Below, piece after piece: positions 1 through 9,062 of a stretch of DNA of 64,000 nucleotides. A model generated the notes under the pieces. It was given only the letters and a program-made list of their open reading frames with translations, was not told the origin of the DNA and did no database searches. Numbering within the stretch: position 1 is the first letter of the stretch; each line of letters opens with the position of its first letter. This DNA is from Planctomycetaceae bacterium (GTDB lineage Bacteria > Planctomycetota > Planctomycetia > Planctomycetales > Planctomycetaceae): contig JAWKTX010000002.1 in the NCBI GenBank assembly GCA_041398825.1, forward strand, positions 62,001 to 126,000, written 5' to 3'. The position numbers and the translations under genes are program-made.

Positions 1-705
1 GGGTGCGTGACAACTCGGATCGGCCATTATGGGTGATGTCGTACACGATGCATCATATGAGGGCATCGGAATCGGGTGAGCTGGCATCAGAGTCGCCGGA
101 GGCATCGGCACCGGCATCACTGGTTCATGCATGATCGGGGTATGCATGACTGGGGATGGCATTGCGGGTGCTGGCTGGTAAAACTGCTGTATCACCGGTT
201 GAGGAAGTTGATTCATGACTGGCGTGGTCATCTGCATCACGGGAAATCCGCTGGCCGGACCGCACTCCTGACAGGGATCGGATATTGTTTCGCCGCATCC
301 GCAGTCATCACCCATTATTGTTGGCATCACAGCTGCCGCTGGTGCTCCGCATCCACAATCACTGGTCACCATGAAGGACTGAGAATACGGTGTCTGGAAG
401 GCAGCTGGCTGTACGAAGGTTGGTTGGGCGTAGGCAGGTTGACCGTACAGATTCGTGGCCTGCTGTGAATAGAGCTGCTGCAGCTCTCGCCTCTGTTTGC
501 GTGACAACGAAGTGAGTCGGCTTTGCTGATCCATGGGATACAAAGGAGCCGGCTGGTAAATGCTGGTATAAGGATTCTGTGAAGCATTCCTGCGCAAGCC
601 CGGTGGCTTGAAGATTTCGGGGCGGTGGTGAAGGCAACAGCCCGACGAAAGGATGCCGACAAGGGCTGCGAGCAGCAGATTTTGCCGTTGCATGAGAACG
701 TCCAT
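1..705 (-). CDS. Lipoprotein with Pro/Met/Gln-rich tail, C-terminus cut by window edge
   Basis: The minus-strand frame stays open from an ATG at 705 (or 693) to the first base of the window, 235 codons without a stop. It starts MDVLMQRQNLLLAALVGIL and then has SSGC, a good lipobox, so I infer an outer-envelope lipoprotein. After about residue 60 the chain is rich in Gln, Pro, Tyr and Met. Two CGCG dyads and a CQEC cluster lie near residues 130-165, followed by a Met/Pro-rich stretch with repeated PVM and HxP motifs. This composition could bind metal or be a low-complexity surface tail; I recognise no family. The start at 693 places MQRQ directly before the hydrophobic segment and is equally plausible. 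The plus-strand His/Trp-rich frame over the same DNA is a shadow. Confidence 0.7.
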   Translation of the reverse strand, partial: MDVLMQRQNLLLAALVGILSSGCCLHHRPEIFKPPGLRRNASQNPYTSIYQPAPLYPMDQQSRLTSLSRKQRRELQQLYSQQATNLYGQPAYAQPTFVQPAAFQTPYSQSFMVTSDCGCGAPAAAVMPTIMGDDCGCGETISDPCQECGPASGFPVMQMTTPVMNQLPQPVIQQFYQPAPAMPSPVMHTPIMHEPVMPVPMPPATLMPAHPIPMPSYDASCTTSPIMADPSCHAP

Positions 706-1110
706 TCTGAGACGGGATTGGTCTGACAGGAGCACCTGATGATCGAAGGCGCTGCGAGGGGGAAGAGAGGGCAATACGTATCTTGAGGATCGGACTTTCC
801 GTGTGGTAAACTTTAACGGTTGTAACGATTATTTTTCGGATTTCCGGATATTGCTCCTGGGCAGACTCCTGGGTTTGCACAACCGTTGGGAATCGGGATT
901 TGTCGGCTGTCGTTCCTGCGGAGAGAGAAGCTGGAATCCACCGGGGCTGAATTTGTCGGCCCGGCGAACATTCACCGCGTCGACAGGACCACACAGTGTT
1001 GGCGGAGTGCGTGGCCAGGTTGCAGTCGCTAACATCCGGTTTCAACGCATCCTTACCTTTGCCATCGCGGTTCCGACCGCGGGTGAGCCTTCCTGAAAGT
1101 CGACAAAACA
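706..1110. other. Intergenic region between divergent genes
   Basis: About 400 bases between the minus-strand lipoprotein and the plus-strand ThuA gene. Reading frames here have no recognisable product. An AT-richer patch near 805-845 is where promoters could lie, but I see no clear -35/-10 pair. Confidence 0.5.
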
Positions 1111-1878
1111 ATGATTCGCACGTTATTGCTTGCCAGTCTGATTGCCCTTGCCCCGACATCAACTGTTTTGGCCCAGTCGCCAAAGCCAAAACCGGAGGGG
1201 GAAAAACCAATCCGCGTTCTTCTGATTACGGGCGGTTGCTGTCACGATTACCCTTTTCAGAGCTACAAGTTGCAGTCAGCGGCGAAGGAAAGAGGCGTGG
1301 ATGTTGACTGGACGATCGTCAACCAGGGCGGCAATGGCACACAGGCAACCATCGAGCTCTACAAAAACCCCAATTGGGCTGAAGGATATGATGTCGTCAT
1401 TCACAACGAATGCTTTGCGAATACCACGGATGAGTCTTACATTCGCACGATCACGAATGCCCACAAGTCCGGTGTCAACGCGGTCGTGATCCACTGTGCA
1501 ATGCACACCTACCGCGCCGCAGAAATTGACGATTGGCGAGAAATGCTGGGCGTGACAAGCCGTCGTCACGAACACAAAAGCGAATACATGGTTCGTAATG
1601 CCAGGCCTGAACATCCGGCAATGAAGGACTTTCCTCAGGAATGGACAACGCCCAGTGACGAGTTGTACGTGATCGAAAAAGTCTGGCCGGATACTGAGGT
1701 TCTGGCCACTTCGGTGAGCGAAAAGACACAGGAAATGCACCCGGTCATCTGGGCACACAAGTATGGAAAAGCGCGTGTCTTCGGAACGACCTACGGACAT
1801 TCCAACGAAACTTTTGAAGACAAAGTCTTCCTGGACACCATCATCAACGGCATGCAGTGGGCCGCTGGCAGGATTTGA
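1111..1878 (+). CDS. Secreted ThuA-like domain protein
   Basis: The 255-residue product begins MIRTLLLASLIALAP and has a signal peptide ending near VLAQ (residues 1-22). The mature part starts with RVLLITGGCCHDYPFQSYKL, the first strand and loop of the ThuA-like (glutamine-amidotransferase-fold) family. It continues with DVVIHNECFAN, AVVIHCAMHTYR, a Glu-rich HPAMKDFP turn and the closing motif VFGTTYGHSNETFED. ThuA domains were named from a trehalose utilisation locus. In planctomycetes they are common secreted proteins that often accompany sugar or glycoside turnover; the reaction is not established. The gene stands alone, followed by a hairpin terminator. The convergent GH57 gene next to it makes a carbohydrate role reasonable, but that is inference. 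Confidence 0.85.
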   Translation: MIRTLLLASLIALAPTSTVLAQSPKPKPEGEKPIRVLLITGGCCHDYPFQSYKLQSAAKERGVDVDWTIVNQGGNGTQATIELYKNPNWAEGYDVVIHNECFANTTDESYIRTITNAHKSGVNAVVIHCAMHTYRAAEIDDWREMLGVTSRRHEHKSEYMVRNARPEHPAMKDFPQEWTTPSDELYVIEKVWPDTEVLATSVSEKTQEMHPVIWAHKYGKARVFGTTYGHSNETFEDKVFLDTIINGMQWAAGRI

Positions 1879-1902
1879 ATTCTGTAACATCCAAAGCAGA
1901 AC

Positions 1903-1938
1903 AGACGGCGACCGCTACGCCCGTCTCTGTCGCCGTCT
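1903..1938. terminator. Probable bidirectional terminator hairpin
   Basis: Inverted repeat with 10-bp perfect arms AGACGGCGAC (1903-1912) and GTCGCCGTCT (1929-1938) around a 16-base loop, followed by TTCTCGTT on the plus strand. It lies between the convergent stops of the ThuA gene (1878) and the GH57 gene (1990). The short T-rich tail favours termination of the plus-strand gene. Confidence 0.6.
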
Positions 1939-1989
1939 TTCTCGTTCGGACGCTTACTGAATTCGATGTGGGCAGGATCGGTTGCCGGC

Positions 1990-4209
1990 CTACGTGATTG
2001 CTCCGGCGATGGTGGGAGCTGTGGTACGAGATGCCGGCTCTGCCAGCTGACGGGCTGTCGCGACAGACGTGTCCAGCACGATCCGGAGATCGACAACCCA
2101 GGCGCCAGACTGGGGCATCACGAACTCCCAGTGTGGCATCACACAAACGCTTTGATGGACCAGCTCGAAACCGCCTTCCGACTGACTGATGGTCTCGATC
2201 GGTGAGGTCCAGATTCCGCCTTCCCGGGAAGATTCCACCGAAACGTCCAGCCCAAGCCATTCGTCAACCAGACTGAGTCTATCGGTGTTGTGCAGATCCA
2301 GCTGCCGATCCAGAGTCCCAATACGGTTGCCCGAACCGTCATAAAAGTACCGGTCTTCGGCATGCCCCGGCATCGCCGCAAAGTTCAGTTCAATTCCGAA
2401 GTGCAGTGGAATATTCCGCGGGAAGTCAGACAGCTGATATTGAATCAGAATTTCGTTCGGGCGATCGGATGACAGGACAATGATCTTCCGCACTTCGCCC
2501 GTGACGTCGCCGACATTGCCCCGCCGCCGCATTTCGACGGCAATTCGTGTTTCGCCTTTTCGAATCGAAGCTTCGTACGCCCCGGTTTCGAAGTCCCCAA
2601 TCAGACCTTCGCCTCGATTGAACTGGTCATGCTGGAGCTGTGGTTGCAGAAAATGATCGACAAGGCTCTTACGAGGCCATTTGTCGTAGAAAATCTTCTT
2701 GTCCAGATCCGGCTGTTTAAACTTGATTTCCCGCTGAATGCTTGCGAGGTTCTCCTTGTCATCGCCATCCTTGTGCTTGCCGAAATCCAGGATGCTTTGA
2801 TGATAAGCTTCCGGGCGTCGATCCAGCGTTGCCAGCACATTCACACCACCGCGGCACACATCAAGTTCATAAAGGTGCCCACCACGAGCCGGCGCCAACC
2901 ATCCAATCAGACGATGATTGCTGAGGCGGATTTCCTGTCGTGCGTCGAAATCGAAATCAGCCGTGGACACATCGACCCACGGTTCGGTACGGCCTGCCGC
3001 TTCTTCAATCAAACCATCAGCCTGAATGAGCTCCCGATAGACGGCATTGCGCAGGTGAGGAAGATACAGACCGCCGAATGCCCCGTGCCAGTAACTGCAG
3101 TTGCACTGACCGCGGTACAAATGCAGCTGTGCTTCTTCGAGCAATTCGCGTTGATCGTCTGACAGCTTATCTGCTGACAAAGCGGTTGCCACACGACGGC
3201 TGACATCTGTCATTCGCGCGTACATTTCGTTGCTTTCGGGATAGCGCGTCCGAAAGTTGCGCCAGAAGCCGCCTCGAGTAAATCGCAGCAGCTTCTGGAA
3301 GTCGGCATCGTGCTGGTGCGCGTTGCGAAGTCCGACAAAATCCTTTTGTGCTTCCGGCGGCAACACCCATTCGGTCATTTCGCGATAGCTGGCATCGGGC
3401 AGATAGATTCGCCCGGATGGTGGCACATGATCGATCACTTCTGACGGAGTTGTGACATGAATCCATGAATCATTCTGACGCAACAGATCGAAGAAGCGTC
3501 GCAGCCAGCCGTCACCATAAACGTGTTTGTGAGTATCCGGCCACGCACCAAACTTTTCGCCATCATCGCCAAACAGGGCGACTGGTTGACCAGGCAATTC
3601 TGCCAGTGTTCGAAGATACTCGACACAGTTCTCAGGATGATCGAACGGGATGAGGTACCGCAGGCGTTCGCTTCCGGGGAAAACATTCAGCGTCCGGCCT
3701 TCGTCTTCAGTGACGTAGTAACCGTACAGCTCTTCCTGCGCGACGCCGGCGCATTTGAAGTGATAGTCGTCGACGATCGTGTACTGCATGCCAGCGGCGG
3801 CAATATCACTTGCGAACGACTGTTCCCAAACACGTTCCGGCAGCCACATGCCACGGACAGCCGTGTGGAAAATTCGATTCAGATGTTCTGCATACGTCTT
3901 TATCTGACCGATTCGATCGCGTCGCGGAATGTTCGCCAGAATCGGTTCGAAGAACGCTCCACCGATAATCTCCACCTGACGCGACGTCACCATCCCGCGT
4001 AAACGCTCGATGTATTCCGGATGGCTGACCTCAAGCCATTCCAGAAGACTGCCGCTTGTGTGCAGCGCAAACGGGATTTCAGGATAGTCCTGCAACACAT
4101 CCAGAAACGGCTTGTAGCTGTCGCGGAACGATTGTTCGAAAACGCCGTCGAAGTTTCCGATTGGCTGGTGATTGTGAAATGCAAGTATGAGCCGAACCGA
4201 ACCAGTCAT
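1990..4209 (-). CDS. GH57 family glucanotransferase / alpha-amylase-like enzyme
   Basis: The 739-residue product starts at ATG 4209, chosen because GGAG lies about 9 bases upstream; a longer frame to 4278 has no such support. It opens with SVRLILAFHNHQPIGNFD, the HxHQP motif 1 of glycoside hydrolase family 57. GGAFFEP (motif 2) and GMWLPERVWEQSF follow; the latter matches the nucleophile-bearing WLxERVW motif of 4-alpha-glucanotransferases. ALFGDDGEKFGAWP carries the acid/base Asp. The C-terminal half matches the DUF1925 and DUF1926 beta-sandwich pattern seen in Thermococcus-type 4-alpha-glucanotransferase. Length fits that subgroup (about 650-750). The expected role is cytoplasmic reshaping of alpha-1,4-glucan or glycogen. 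There is no signal peptide. Transferase versus hydrolase activity cannot be told from sequence. Confidence 0.88.
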   Translation of the reverse strand: MTGSVRLILAFHNHQPIGNFDGVFEQSFRDSYKPFLDVLQDYPEIPFALHTSGSLLEWLEVSHPEYIERLRGMVTSRQVEIIGGAFFEPILANIPRRDRIGQIKTYAEHLNRIFHTAVRGMWLPERVWEQSFASDIAAAGMQYTIVDDYHFKCAGVAQEELYGYYVTEDEGRTLNVFPGSERLRYLIPFDHPENCVEYLRTLAELPGQPVALFGDDGEKFGAWPDTHKHVYGDGWLRRFFDLLRQNDSWIHVTTPSEVIDHVPPSGRIYLPDASYREMTEWVLPPEAQKDFVGLRNAHQHDADFQKLLRFTRGGFWRNFRTRYPESNEMYARMTDVSRRVATALSADKLSDDQRELLEEAQLHLYRGQCNCSYWHGAFGGLYLPHLRNAVYRELIQADGLIEEAAGRTEPWVDVSTADFDFDARQEIRLSNHRLIGWLAPARGGHLYELDVCRGGVNVLATLDRRPEAYHQSILDFGKHKDGDDKENLASIQREIKFKQPDLDKKIFYDKWPRKSLVDHFLQPQLQHDQFNRGEGLIGDFETGAYEASIRKGETRIAVEMRRRGNVGDVTGEVRKIIVLSSDRPNEILIQYQLSDFPRNIPLHFGIELNFAAMPGHAEDRYFYDGSGNRIGTLDRQLDLHNTDRLSLVDEWLGLDVSVESSREGGIWTSPIETISQSEGGFELVHQSVCVMPHWEFVMPQSGAWVVDLRIVLDTSVATARQLAEPASRTTAPTIAGAIT

Positions 4210-4476
4210 CGAAGAAACTCCGGTGGCGAGTATGACAAACGCCACACAAACAGAACAATGCGGGTGAAAGCTTTGCAAACTATATCAGATTGACATCACT
4301 CGGTAAGACGCTCAATTCAACCGCCGACATCGTTCTTATTTATCGATTGAGTAACTCCCTCTGATCCACTACCACGGGAACAACACTCCTTTGTTCTCCA
4401 GATCACCCATTTTCACGCTCGCGTCCTCTCTGCGAGAAGTCTTCTCCTGGATTCCCACAGGACTGCTGAGCCCGCC

Positions 4477-4914
4477 TCAGCCGAGCAGAATCCAGCCAAG
4501 TCCGGCAGACCGGACGCTCCACAGCAGAGTCCGCAACCAGTTTGAGCGAACAAGGCGGCGATGGACGCCGGATTCGAAGCCATTTTCCAGCTTGCGGTGA
4601 AGCGGTACCTGAACCAGTGCGGTCGAAAGCCAAATCAAAATCGTGGCCAGCGCGAGAGAATTCCACAACCCCGCCGAAGCCGAGAAGGGTGAAGCGACTG
4701 GTGGGCGAAAAGCGATCCAGATGCTGGATATCAGTTCCAGCATCATCAGTGGGAACACGATGGGGGTAATCTTCTGGCAGTGAGCCTTTTCATACTGCAC
4801 GAACTGGGCTGGTCCAACGTTCGCCATCAACGGGTAGTGAACCAGTTGAACCAGCCAGATCAATCCTGTCATGGCAAAAGTGCAAAAGGCACAGCAGAAT
4901 AAGAGCGGCGGCAT
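4477..4914 (-). CDS. Small four-helix membrane protein
   Basis: The 145-residue protein has about four hydrophobic helices: PPLLFCCAFCTFAMTGLIWL near the N-terminus, TPIVFPLMMLELISSIWIAF, LWNSLALATILIWLSTALV, and a C-terminal WLRTLLWSVRSAGLGWILL. The first loop has VQLVHYPLM followed by FVQYEKAHCQKITP, a pattern resembling small DUF1772-like integral membrane proteins. I would not assign a function. It lies on the same strand as the GH57 gene, 267 bases upstream of it, and is probably transcribed separately. Confidence 0.7.
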   Translation of the reverse strand: MPPLLFCCAFCTFAMTGLIWLVQLVHYPLMANVGPAQFVQYEKAHCQKITPIVFPLMMLELISSIWIAFRPPVASPFSASAGLWNSLALATILIWLSTALVQVPLHRKLENGFESGVHRRLVRSNWLRTLLWSVRSAGLGWILLG

Positions 4915-5258
4915 ATCGATCTTTCCGGTAGGCAGACTGTATTCTGTGCGATCCCGCAGTCACGCAGGGTAATTAACGATCGGCCATTGTCAGCCCGGGA
5001 AGCATGTCCCGGTCGCTCAGCAGGGGATCCCGATGCAAGCATCCCCCCACCGCGGATGGAATGGGCTGAATTTCGTGGAGACATTTTCTTTGAAAGACTA
5101 ATGTAAACGCGCACTTGCTCCAGCTCATCCTGATCGACCGCGTAACGACGGACGGACCGCGAACGGCGCAAACGCTTTGAAAATGAACTGATTCCAGTCC
5201 TTTGAACGTCTGTTCAGGAATCGCATCAAACAACCTACCCACTCGGAGATTCAGGCCC
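4915..5258. other. Intergenic region between divergent membrane-protein genes
   Basis: About 340 bases separating two divergently transcribed genes, so it should hold both promoters. Reading frames inside it look like noise. No clear operator or repeat was found. Confidence 0.5.
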
Positions 5259-5699
5259 ATGCGGCAAGACCGACCTATTCCTCGTTATCTGTTCTGGGCA
5301 CTGCCGATGGGCTGGCTGCTGGCGATGTTCAGCTGGGGCCAGGGATCACACGTCTGGGGATTTTATTGCACGATGCTGGCATGGCTGGGGACCGCACAGG
5401 GTTTTGCAGGCAGTCATGGATTCGCTGATCACGTGCTGGGTCGACCGGGGTCCACTTCGGCCGCGGCATTCTCTCCGGGGCAATGGAAACTGATCAGCCT
5501 GTTTACCTTCTGGTTACCAAACATCGCCATGGTGGCTTTCAGTTTTCTGCTCACAAAGTCTCTGCAGCCGGAACTTCAACCGACGGGCTCACTGGCGCGA
5601 CCACATTCGCTGTGGTTCTTCCAGTGTATGATCATGTACTTCTGCGGCACCGGCGCCGCCTGGTCCGGAATCTGGAGTGCGACAAGGAAGAAGTCGTAA
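5259..5699 (+). CDS. Small membrane protein of unknown function
   Basis: The start at ATG 5259 is chosen because GGAG lies at 5244-5247, giving 146 residues; an upstream extension to 5202 looks non-coding. Hydrophobic helices are visible at PRYLFWALPMGWLLAMFSWG, GFYCTMLAWLGTAQGFAG, LISLFTFWLPNIAMVAFSFL and LWFFQCMIMYFCGTGAAW. The HGFADHVLGRPG loop between helices 2 and 3 has no family I recognise. The next gene follows after 162 bases on the same strand. Confidence 0.6.
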   Translation: MRQDRPIPRYLFWALPMGWLLAMFSWGQGSHVWGFYCTMLAWLGTAQGFAGSHGFADHVLGRPGSTSAAAFSPGQWKLISLFTFWLPNIAMVAFSFLLTKSLQPELQPTGSLARPHSLWFFQCMIMYFCGTGAAWSGIWSATRKKS

Positions 5700-5861
5700 A
5701 CTTGTCTTCCGACAATCGACGGCATTCCGGATCCGATAAACCATGGCCAAAACGCCGTTCGTAAATCGATCTGAAATCCTGGCCCGTCGGCTACGGGCTC
5801 AACGAACAGACCGTTCACTTGACTTCTATTCATCAACCATCGTCGTGAGTGCCCCTCAAAC

Positions 5862-6401
5862 ATGTCTTCTGAACTTCCCGAATCCTCACCACCTGAATCT
5901 CAACCGAGCACGTCGCATTCTGATCGCGCCGTCATGGTGTCGACATCGATTGCCGTGATCGCAACTGTGTTTTCATTGTTCTTTCTCATGGGTTTTTTCA
6001 GCGCGTGGCTCAAGGGCGAAGGGGACTGGATGGCACTGGTGATGCGAGGCCTGAAGTTTAGTGCATCGGGGTCACTCGGCGTCTTGTGCATCGGCATCTC
6101 CGCACAAAGCTGGAAACGGCTTCCGGTCCCGGCATGGGTTCCATCAACAGCATCGTTTGCTGTCGGTTTCTTTGTAATGAATGGAATGGGCGAATTGCTG
6201 GATGGACGTTACGAAAGCATCCTGCCGAAAGCCGGCGGTGGTTTTTTGGCCGGATGTCTGGGAGGCCTGGGACTCTACGGAATGCAAAAGTATGGCTGGG
6301 GCAGGCCGCCCACGAGTGCCCCGGGATCAACTTCCAGTAATCAGCAGTTACCAGAGAGCACCCAAACATCGGGTGAGTCGGGAGTCGAAGGGCCGTCGTG
6401 A
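5862..6401 (+). CDS. Hypothetical membrane protein with three to four helices
   Basis: The 179-residue protein has a polar Ser/Pro-rich N-terminus and a helix at VMVSTSIAVIATVFSLFFLM. Shorter hydrophobic segments follow: ASGSLGVLCIGISA, PSTASFAVGFFVMNGM and GGFLAGCLGGLGLYGMQ. The tail of about 35 residues is Ser/Thr/Gln-rich and probably disordered. The Gly-rich third segment suggests tight helix packing. I do not recognise a family. It precedes the ECF sigma gene by about 130 bases, but nothing shows a functional link. Confidence 0.6.
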   Translation: MSSELPESSPPESQPSTSHSDRAVMVSTSIAVIATVFSLFFLMGFFSAWLKGEGDWMALVMRGLKFSASGSLGVLCIGISAQSWKRLPVPAWVPSTASFAVGFFVMNGMGELLDGRYESILPKAGGGFLAGCLGGLGLYGMQKYGWGRPPTSAPGSTSSNQQLPESTQTSGESGVEGPS

Positions 6402-6530
6402 CGTCAATTCAGAAAAAGTCCGGACGATTCCTCCGGATCTCCTGCATTGATCTCAGGTGGGTACTCTGTTCTTCATCTTGCCTTTCCGGCAAGGTAAAGG
6501 AACTCTGATTCTTCTCTCGAAAGTCCTGTC

Positions 6531-7109
6531 GTGCTGAACGAATCTGAAATCACTTTCGGAACGACGGATTCCGTCGTTGTTCATCGCTCTGAACAGATTG
6601 TTCAGTCACGTCGGCTTCTGCTGAGTATGGCAGAACGTCTGATGAATGACGCGTTGCGATCGCAGGTTGCGGCTTCAGACGTCGTTCAGCAGACTCTGCT
6701 GGCGGCCATTCGCGACCAGGCCTCTTTTCGCGGGTCTTCTGAACAGGAACTGACGCAGTGGCTCGTTCAGATTCTGAAACATCGTATCATCGACGAAGCA
6801 CGCCGAATTCACTCAAGAAAAGAACTCTTGTGCCTGAAGTCTGACACTGTTTTTCAAATTCCGCAATCGATCAATCAACCCACGTTACTGTCGGACCTTG
6901 TCGCTCAGGAAACCATTCAGCAGTTGCTGCATGCCATTGAACATCTGGAAACGCAACAACAGACGATTGTTCGGCTTCGCTACATTGAATCGCTTTCATT
7001 TGACAAAATCGGCGAGCTCATGGATTTGTCGCACGATGCCGTGCGGCGGCTGTGGCTGAAAGCCATGCAATCGCTGGGGAGACAACTTCGTGCGGAGTCC
7101 GAGCGATGA
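6531..7109 (+). CDS. ECF RNA polymerase sigma factor, coupled to kinase
   Basis: The 192-residue protein uses a GTG start at 6531. Region 2 is visible in the first half: RSQVAASDVVQQTLLAAIRDQASFRG corresponds to the core-binding and -10 recognition helices, and LTQWLVQILKHRIIDEARRI to the rest of the domain. Region 4 follows at about residues 130-185, with HLETQQQTIVRLRYIESL and the helix-turn-helix SFDKIGELMDLSHDAVRRLW. No anti-sigma gene is adjacent. Instead the stop overlaps the start of a membrane Ser/Thr kinase by ATGA, the arrangement known for planctomycete ECF groups linked to kinases. Phosphorylation by that kinase is a reasonable but unproven route of control. Confidence 0.85.
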   Translation: MLNESEITFGTTDSVVVHRSEQIVQSRRLLLSMAERLMNDALRSQVAASDVVQQTLLAAIRDQASFRGSSEQELTQWLVQILKHRIIDEARRIHSRKELLCLKSDTVFQIPQSINQPTLLSDLVAQETIQQLLHAIEHLETQQQTIVRLRYIESLSFDKIGELMDLSHDAVRRLWLKAMQSLGRQLRAESER

Positions 7110-8695
7110 GCGGTTCCGAGACTTTGGGGAAGACTCCGTCGGACGTGGTACGTCGTGAAGTCTCAATGCCTGAAACTTCGGAAGTCGACGCAGACTTGCG
7201 GAAGGCAATTCAGCTGGAGCTGTGGGAGTTGGGGAGAACAGACTGCGGTAGTTCAGACGATGTTCCGGATGGGCTTGATTCTGAAACAGTCCGAGCCGCC
7301 TCGCTGTTGAGCAAAGTCTTTGCAAGACCCTCGCAGCCGGAAACGGGACAGCGACCCGAAAAAATCGGTCGGTTTCAGATTCTTGAGATGCTGGGAGCCG
7401 GACGCTTCGGAGTTGTCTGGCGGGCATTTGATCCTTCGGGAAATCGAGAAGTCGCGCTGAAAGTGATTCATCAATCGCAAATGTTTGATGCGACTCATCG
7501 CCGCCGATTTCTTCGGGAATGTTCTCTGGCAGCACGGCTGGATCATTCGGCCGTTGTGCCGATGTACGAAGCGGGCGCGGTCGATGGCATGCCTTATCTG
7601 GTCATGCCGATCTGCGAAGGGCAGACGCTGGACAAATGGTTTGCCGTTCAATCAAAACCCGTGTCGCCGCAGGTCGCTGCCGAGATCGCGATGCAACTGG
7701 CGGACGCTGCGGACTATGGACATCAGAATGGCGTGCTGCATCGGGACCTGAAGCCTGGCAATGTGATCATCCGTCCGTCGCTGCGATCGGACCAGAGTAC
7801 CAGTGTGACCGTGCGAATCATGGATTTCGGTTTGGCGATTCCGGTCGATGTGTCTCTGCGGGATACGCGAGGCAGCCTGATCGCTGGCACACCGGTTTAC
7901 ATGTCGCCCGAGCAGGCCGAATGCCGGACCGAAGACATCGGTGTTGCCAGCGACATTTTTTCTATCGGAGCCATCCTGTTCGAATTGCTGGCTGGCAGGC
8001 CTCCTTTCGACGCACCATCATTGCCAGCGGTCATCGAACGATTGCAGAGCGAAACTGCCGCGTCTGTCTGCGAATTCCGTGCCGACGTTTCTGTGGATCT
8101 GGATGCGATCTGCATGAAATGCCTGGCCCATGAAACTCGCGATCGCTACGCCTCCGGGAAAGAACTGGCGGAAGATCTTAAACGTTATCTCCTTGAACAA
8201 CCCGTGACCGCGCGGCCGATTGGCAGGATTCGACGTGTGCTGACCTGGTGTTCACTTCGTCGAGGCCAGCAGCAGTTGGCTCTGACGGCTGTCGTGATCA
8301 ATTTCGTGATCATGCTCTGGAGCGTTGCGTCGATTCCGGTCGCGTTCGGTGAGATTCCTTCCGGCGCGATTTCTGTGGACACCGTGTTACCAATCCTCGG
8401 CCCGCTGTTTGGGTTCATCATCCCACTGCACACGCTGTTGATCTGGCTGTCACTGCGAATTCGCCGCCTCCAGGGCATCCGCCGCAACAGCCGCATCGCC
8501 TTTATTCTTTCCGCCGCGACACTTTGCTATGCATTAAGCGTTCTTCTTGACGTAGCCCCCGCCGCCCCATCGCCCGCCTACGCCCAAAACCCCTTCGCGC
8601 GCAACGTCGCCTTTACGCTGGTGGCCACAGGGTTTGCGATGCTGACGGGGATTTATGCAACACTGGTGTTTTCCGCACGGACGCCTGACAAGTGA
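7106..8695 (+). CDS. Ser/Thr protein kinase with four C-terminal membrane helices
   Basis: The 529-residue protein starts at ATG 7106, overlapping the sigma-factor stop as ATGA. The kinase domain spans about residues 88-375: Gly loop GAGRFGVV, VALK lysine at K119, HRDLKPGN with catalytic D214, DFGLA at 240-244, then MSPEQ. All catalytic residues are present. The last 150 residues hold four hydrophobic segments: LALTAVVINFVIMLWSVAS, ILGPLFGFIIPLHTLLIWL, IAFILSAATLCYALSVLL and VAFTLVATGFAMLTGIYATL. The kinase is therefore tethered at the membrane with little outside the bilayer, which suggests sensing within the membrane or through a partner. Translational coupling makes the ECF sigma factor its most likely substrate or output. 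Confidence 0.88.
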   Translation: MSGSETLGKTPSDVVRREVSMPETSEVDADLRKAIQLELWELGRTDCGSSDDVPDGLDSETVRAASLLSKVFARPSQPETGQRPEKIGRFQILEMLGAGRFGVVWRAFDPSGNREVALKVIHQSQMFDATHRRRFLRECSLAARLDHSAVVPMYEAGAVDGMPYLVMPICEGQTLDKWFAVQSKPVSPQVAAEIAMQLADAADYGHQNGVLHRDLKPGNVIIRPSLRSDQSTSVTVRIMDFGLAIPVDVSLRDTRGSLIAGTPVYMSPEQAECRTEDIGVASDIFSIGAILFELLAGRPPFDAPSLPAVIERLQSETAASVCEFRADVSVDLDAICMKCLAHETRDRYASGKELAEDLKRYLLEQPVTARPIGRIRRVLTWCSLRRGQQQLALTAVVINFVIMLWSVASIPVAFGEIPSGAISVDTVLPILGPLFGFIIPLHTLLIWLSLRIRRLQGIRRNSRIAFILSAATLCYALSVLLDVAPAAPSPAYAQNPFARNVAFTLVATGFAMLTGIYATLVFSARTPDK

Positions 8696-8705
8696 CTTCG
8701 GCGAG

Positions 8706-8725
8706 CGGCCAGTGTCAGCTGGCCG
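8706..8725. terminator. Hairpin just after the kinase gene
   Basis: Arms CGGCCAG (8706-8712) and CTGGCCG (8719-8725) flank a 6-base loop, 11 bases after the kinase stop. There is no T-run, so this is only a candidate terminator or mRNA-stabilising hairpin. Confidence 0.35.
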
Positions 8726-9037
8726 GTCCGTGATCTGTGGCCACCAGTCTGTCCTCTTCAGCGACCAACCCGTCATCCCGGACGACATCCGTCATCACGC
8801 ACATGAAAAGTACCGGGAAGCTGACGCATCCCACTCGCCAGCCGTCGATTCCGCCGAGGAATGATGAGCACTGCATTGACCTTGTCTTCGGTGAGTACGT
8901 CGCTGAACCGCAGACGCTGAATTTGTTTGATGAAATACTGGCCCTGGGAACCGTGTAACTCTCATGCTTTGCGAGACGCGCTGAAAGACATTTGATCTTG
9001 ACAAGTGCATTTCGGTAAGCCACCTGCGTCAACAGGC

Positions 9038-9062
9038 CGGTCCGATCAATTTGATCGGACCG
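9038..9062. repeat. 25-base near-perfect palindrome
   Basis: Arms CGGTCCGATCAA (9038-9049) and TTGATCGGACCG (9051-9062) are perfect complements around one central base. No T-run follows, so it is not a classical terminator. It could be an operator for a dimeric regulator or a cruciform/hairpin site. Confidence 0.6.

Noticed and set aside
76..468. Plus-strand His/Trp-rich ORF of 130 residues
   Set aside because: It is the complement of the Met/Pro/Gln-rich lipoprotein frame on the minus strand; the odd composition is explained by that.
359..1210. Minus-strand 283-residue ORF overlapping the lipoprotein and the ThuA start
   Set aside because: No recognisable features, and it overlaps two better genes in a different frame.
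8715..9032. Minus-strand 105-residue ORF in the long gap after the kinase
   Set aside because: No domain, no ribosome site, and competing frames of equal quality on the other strand.
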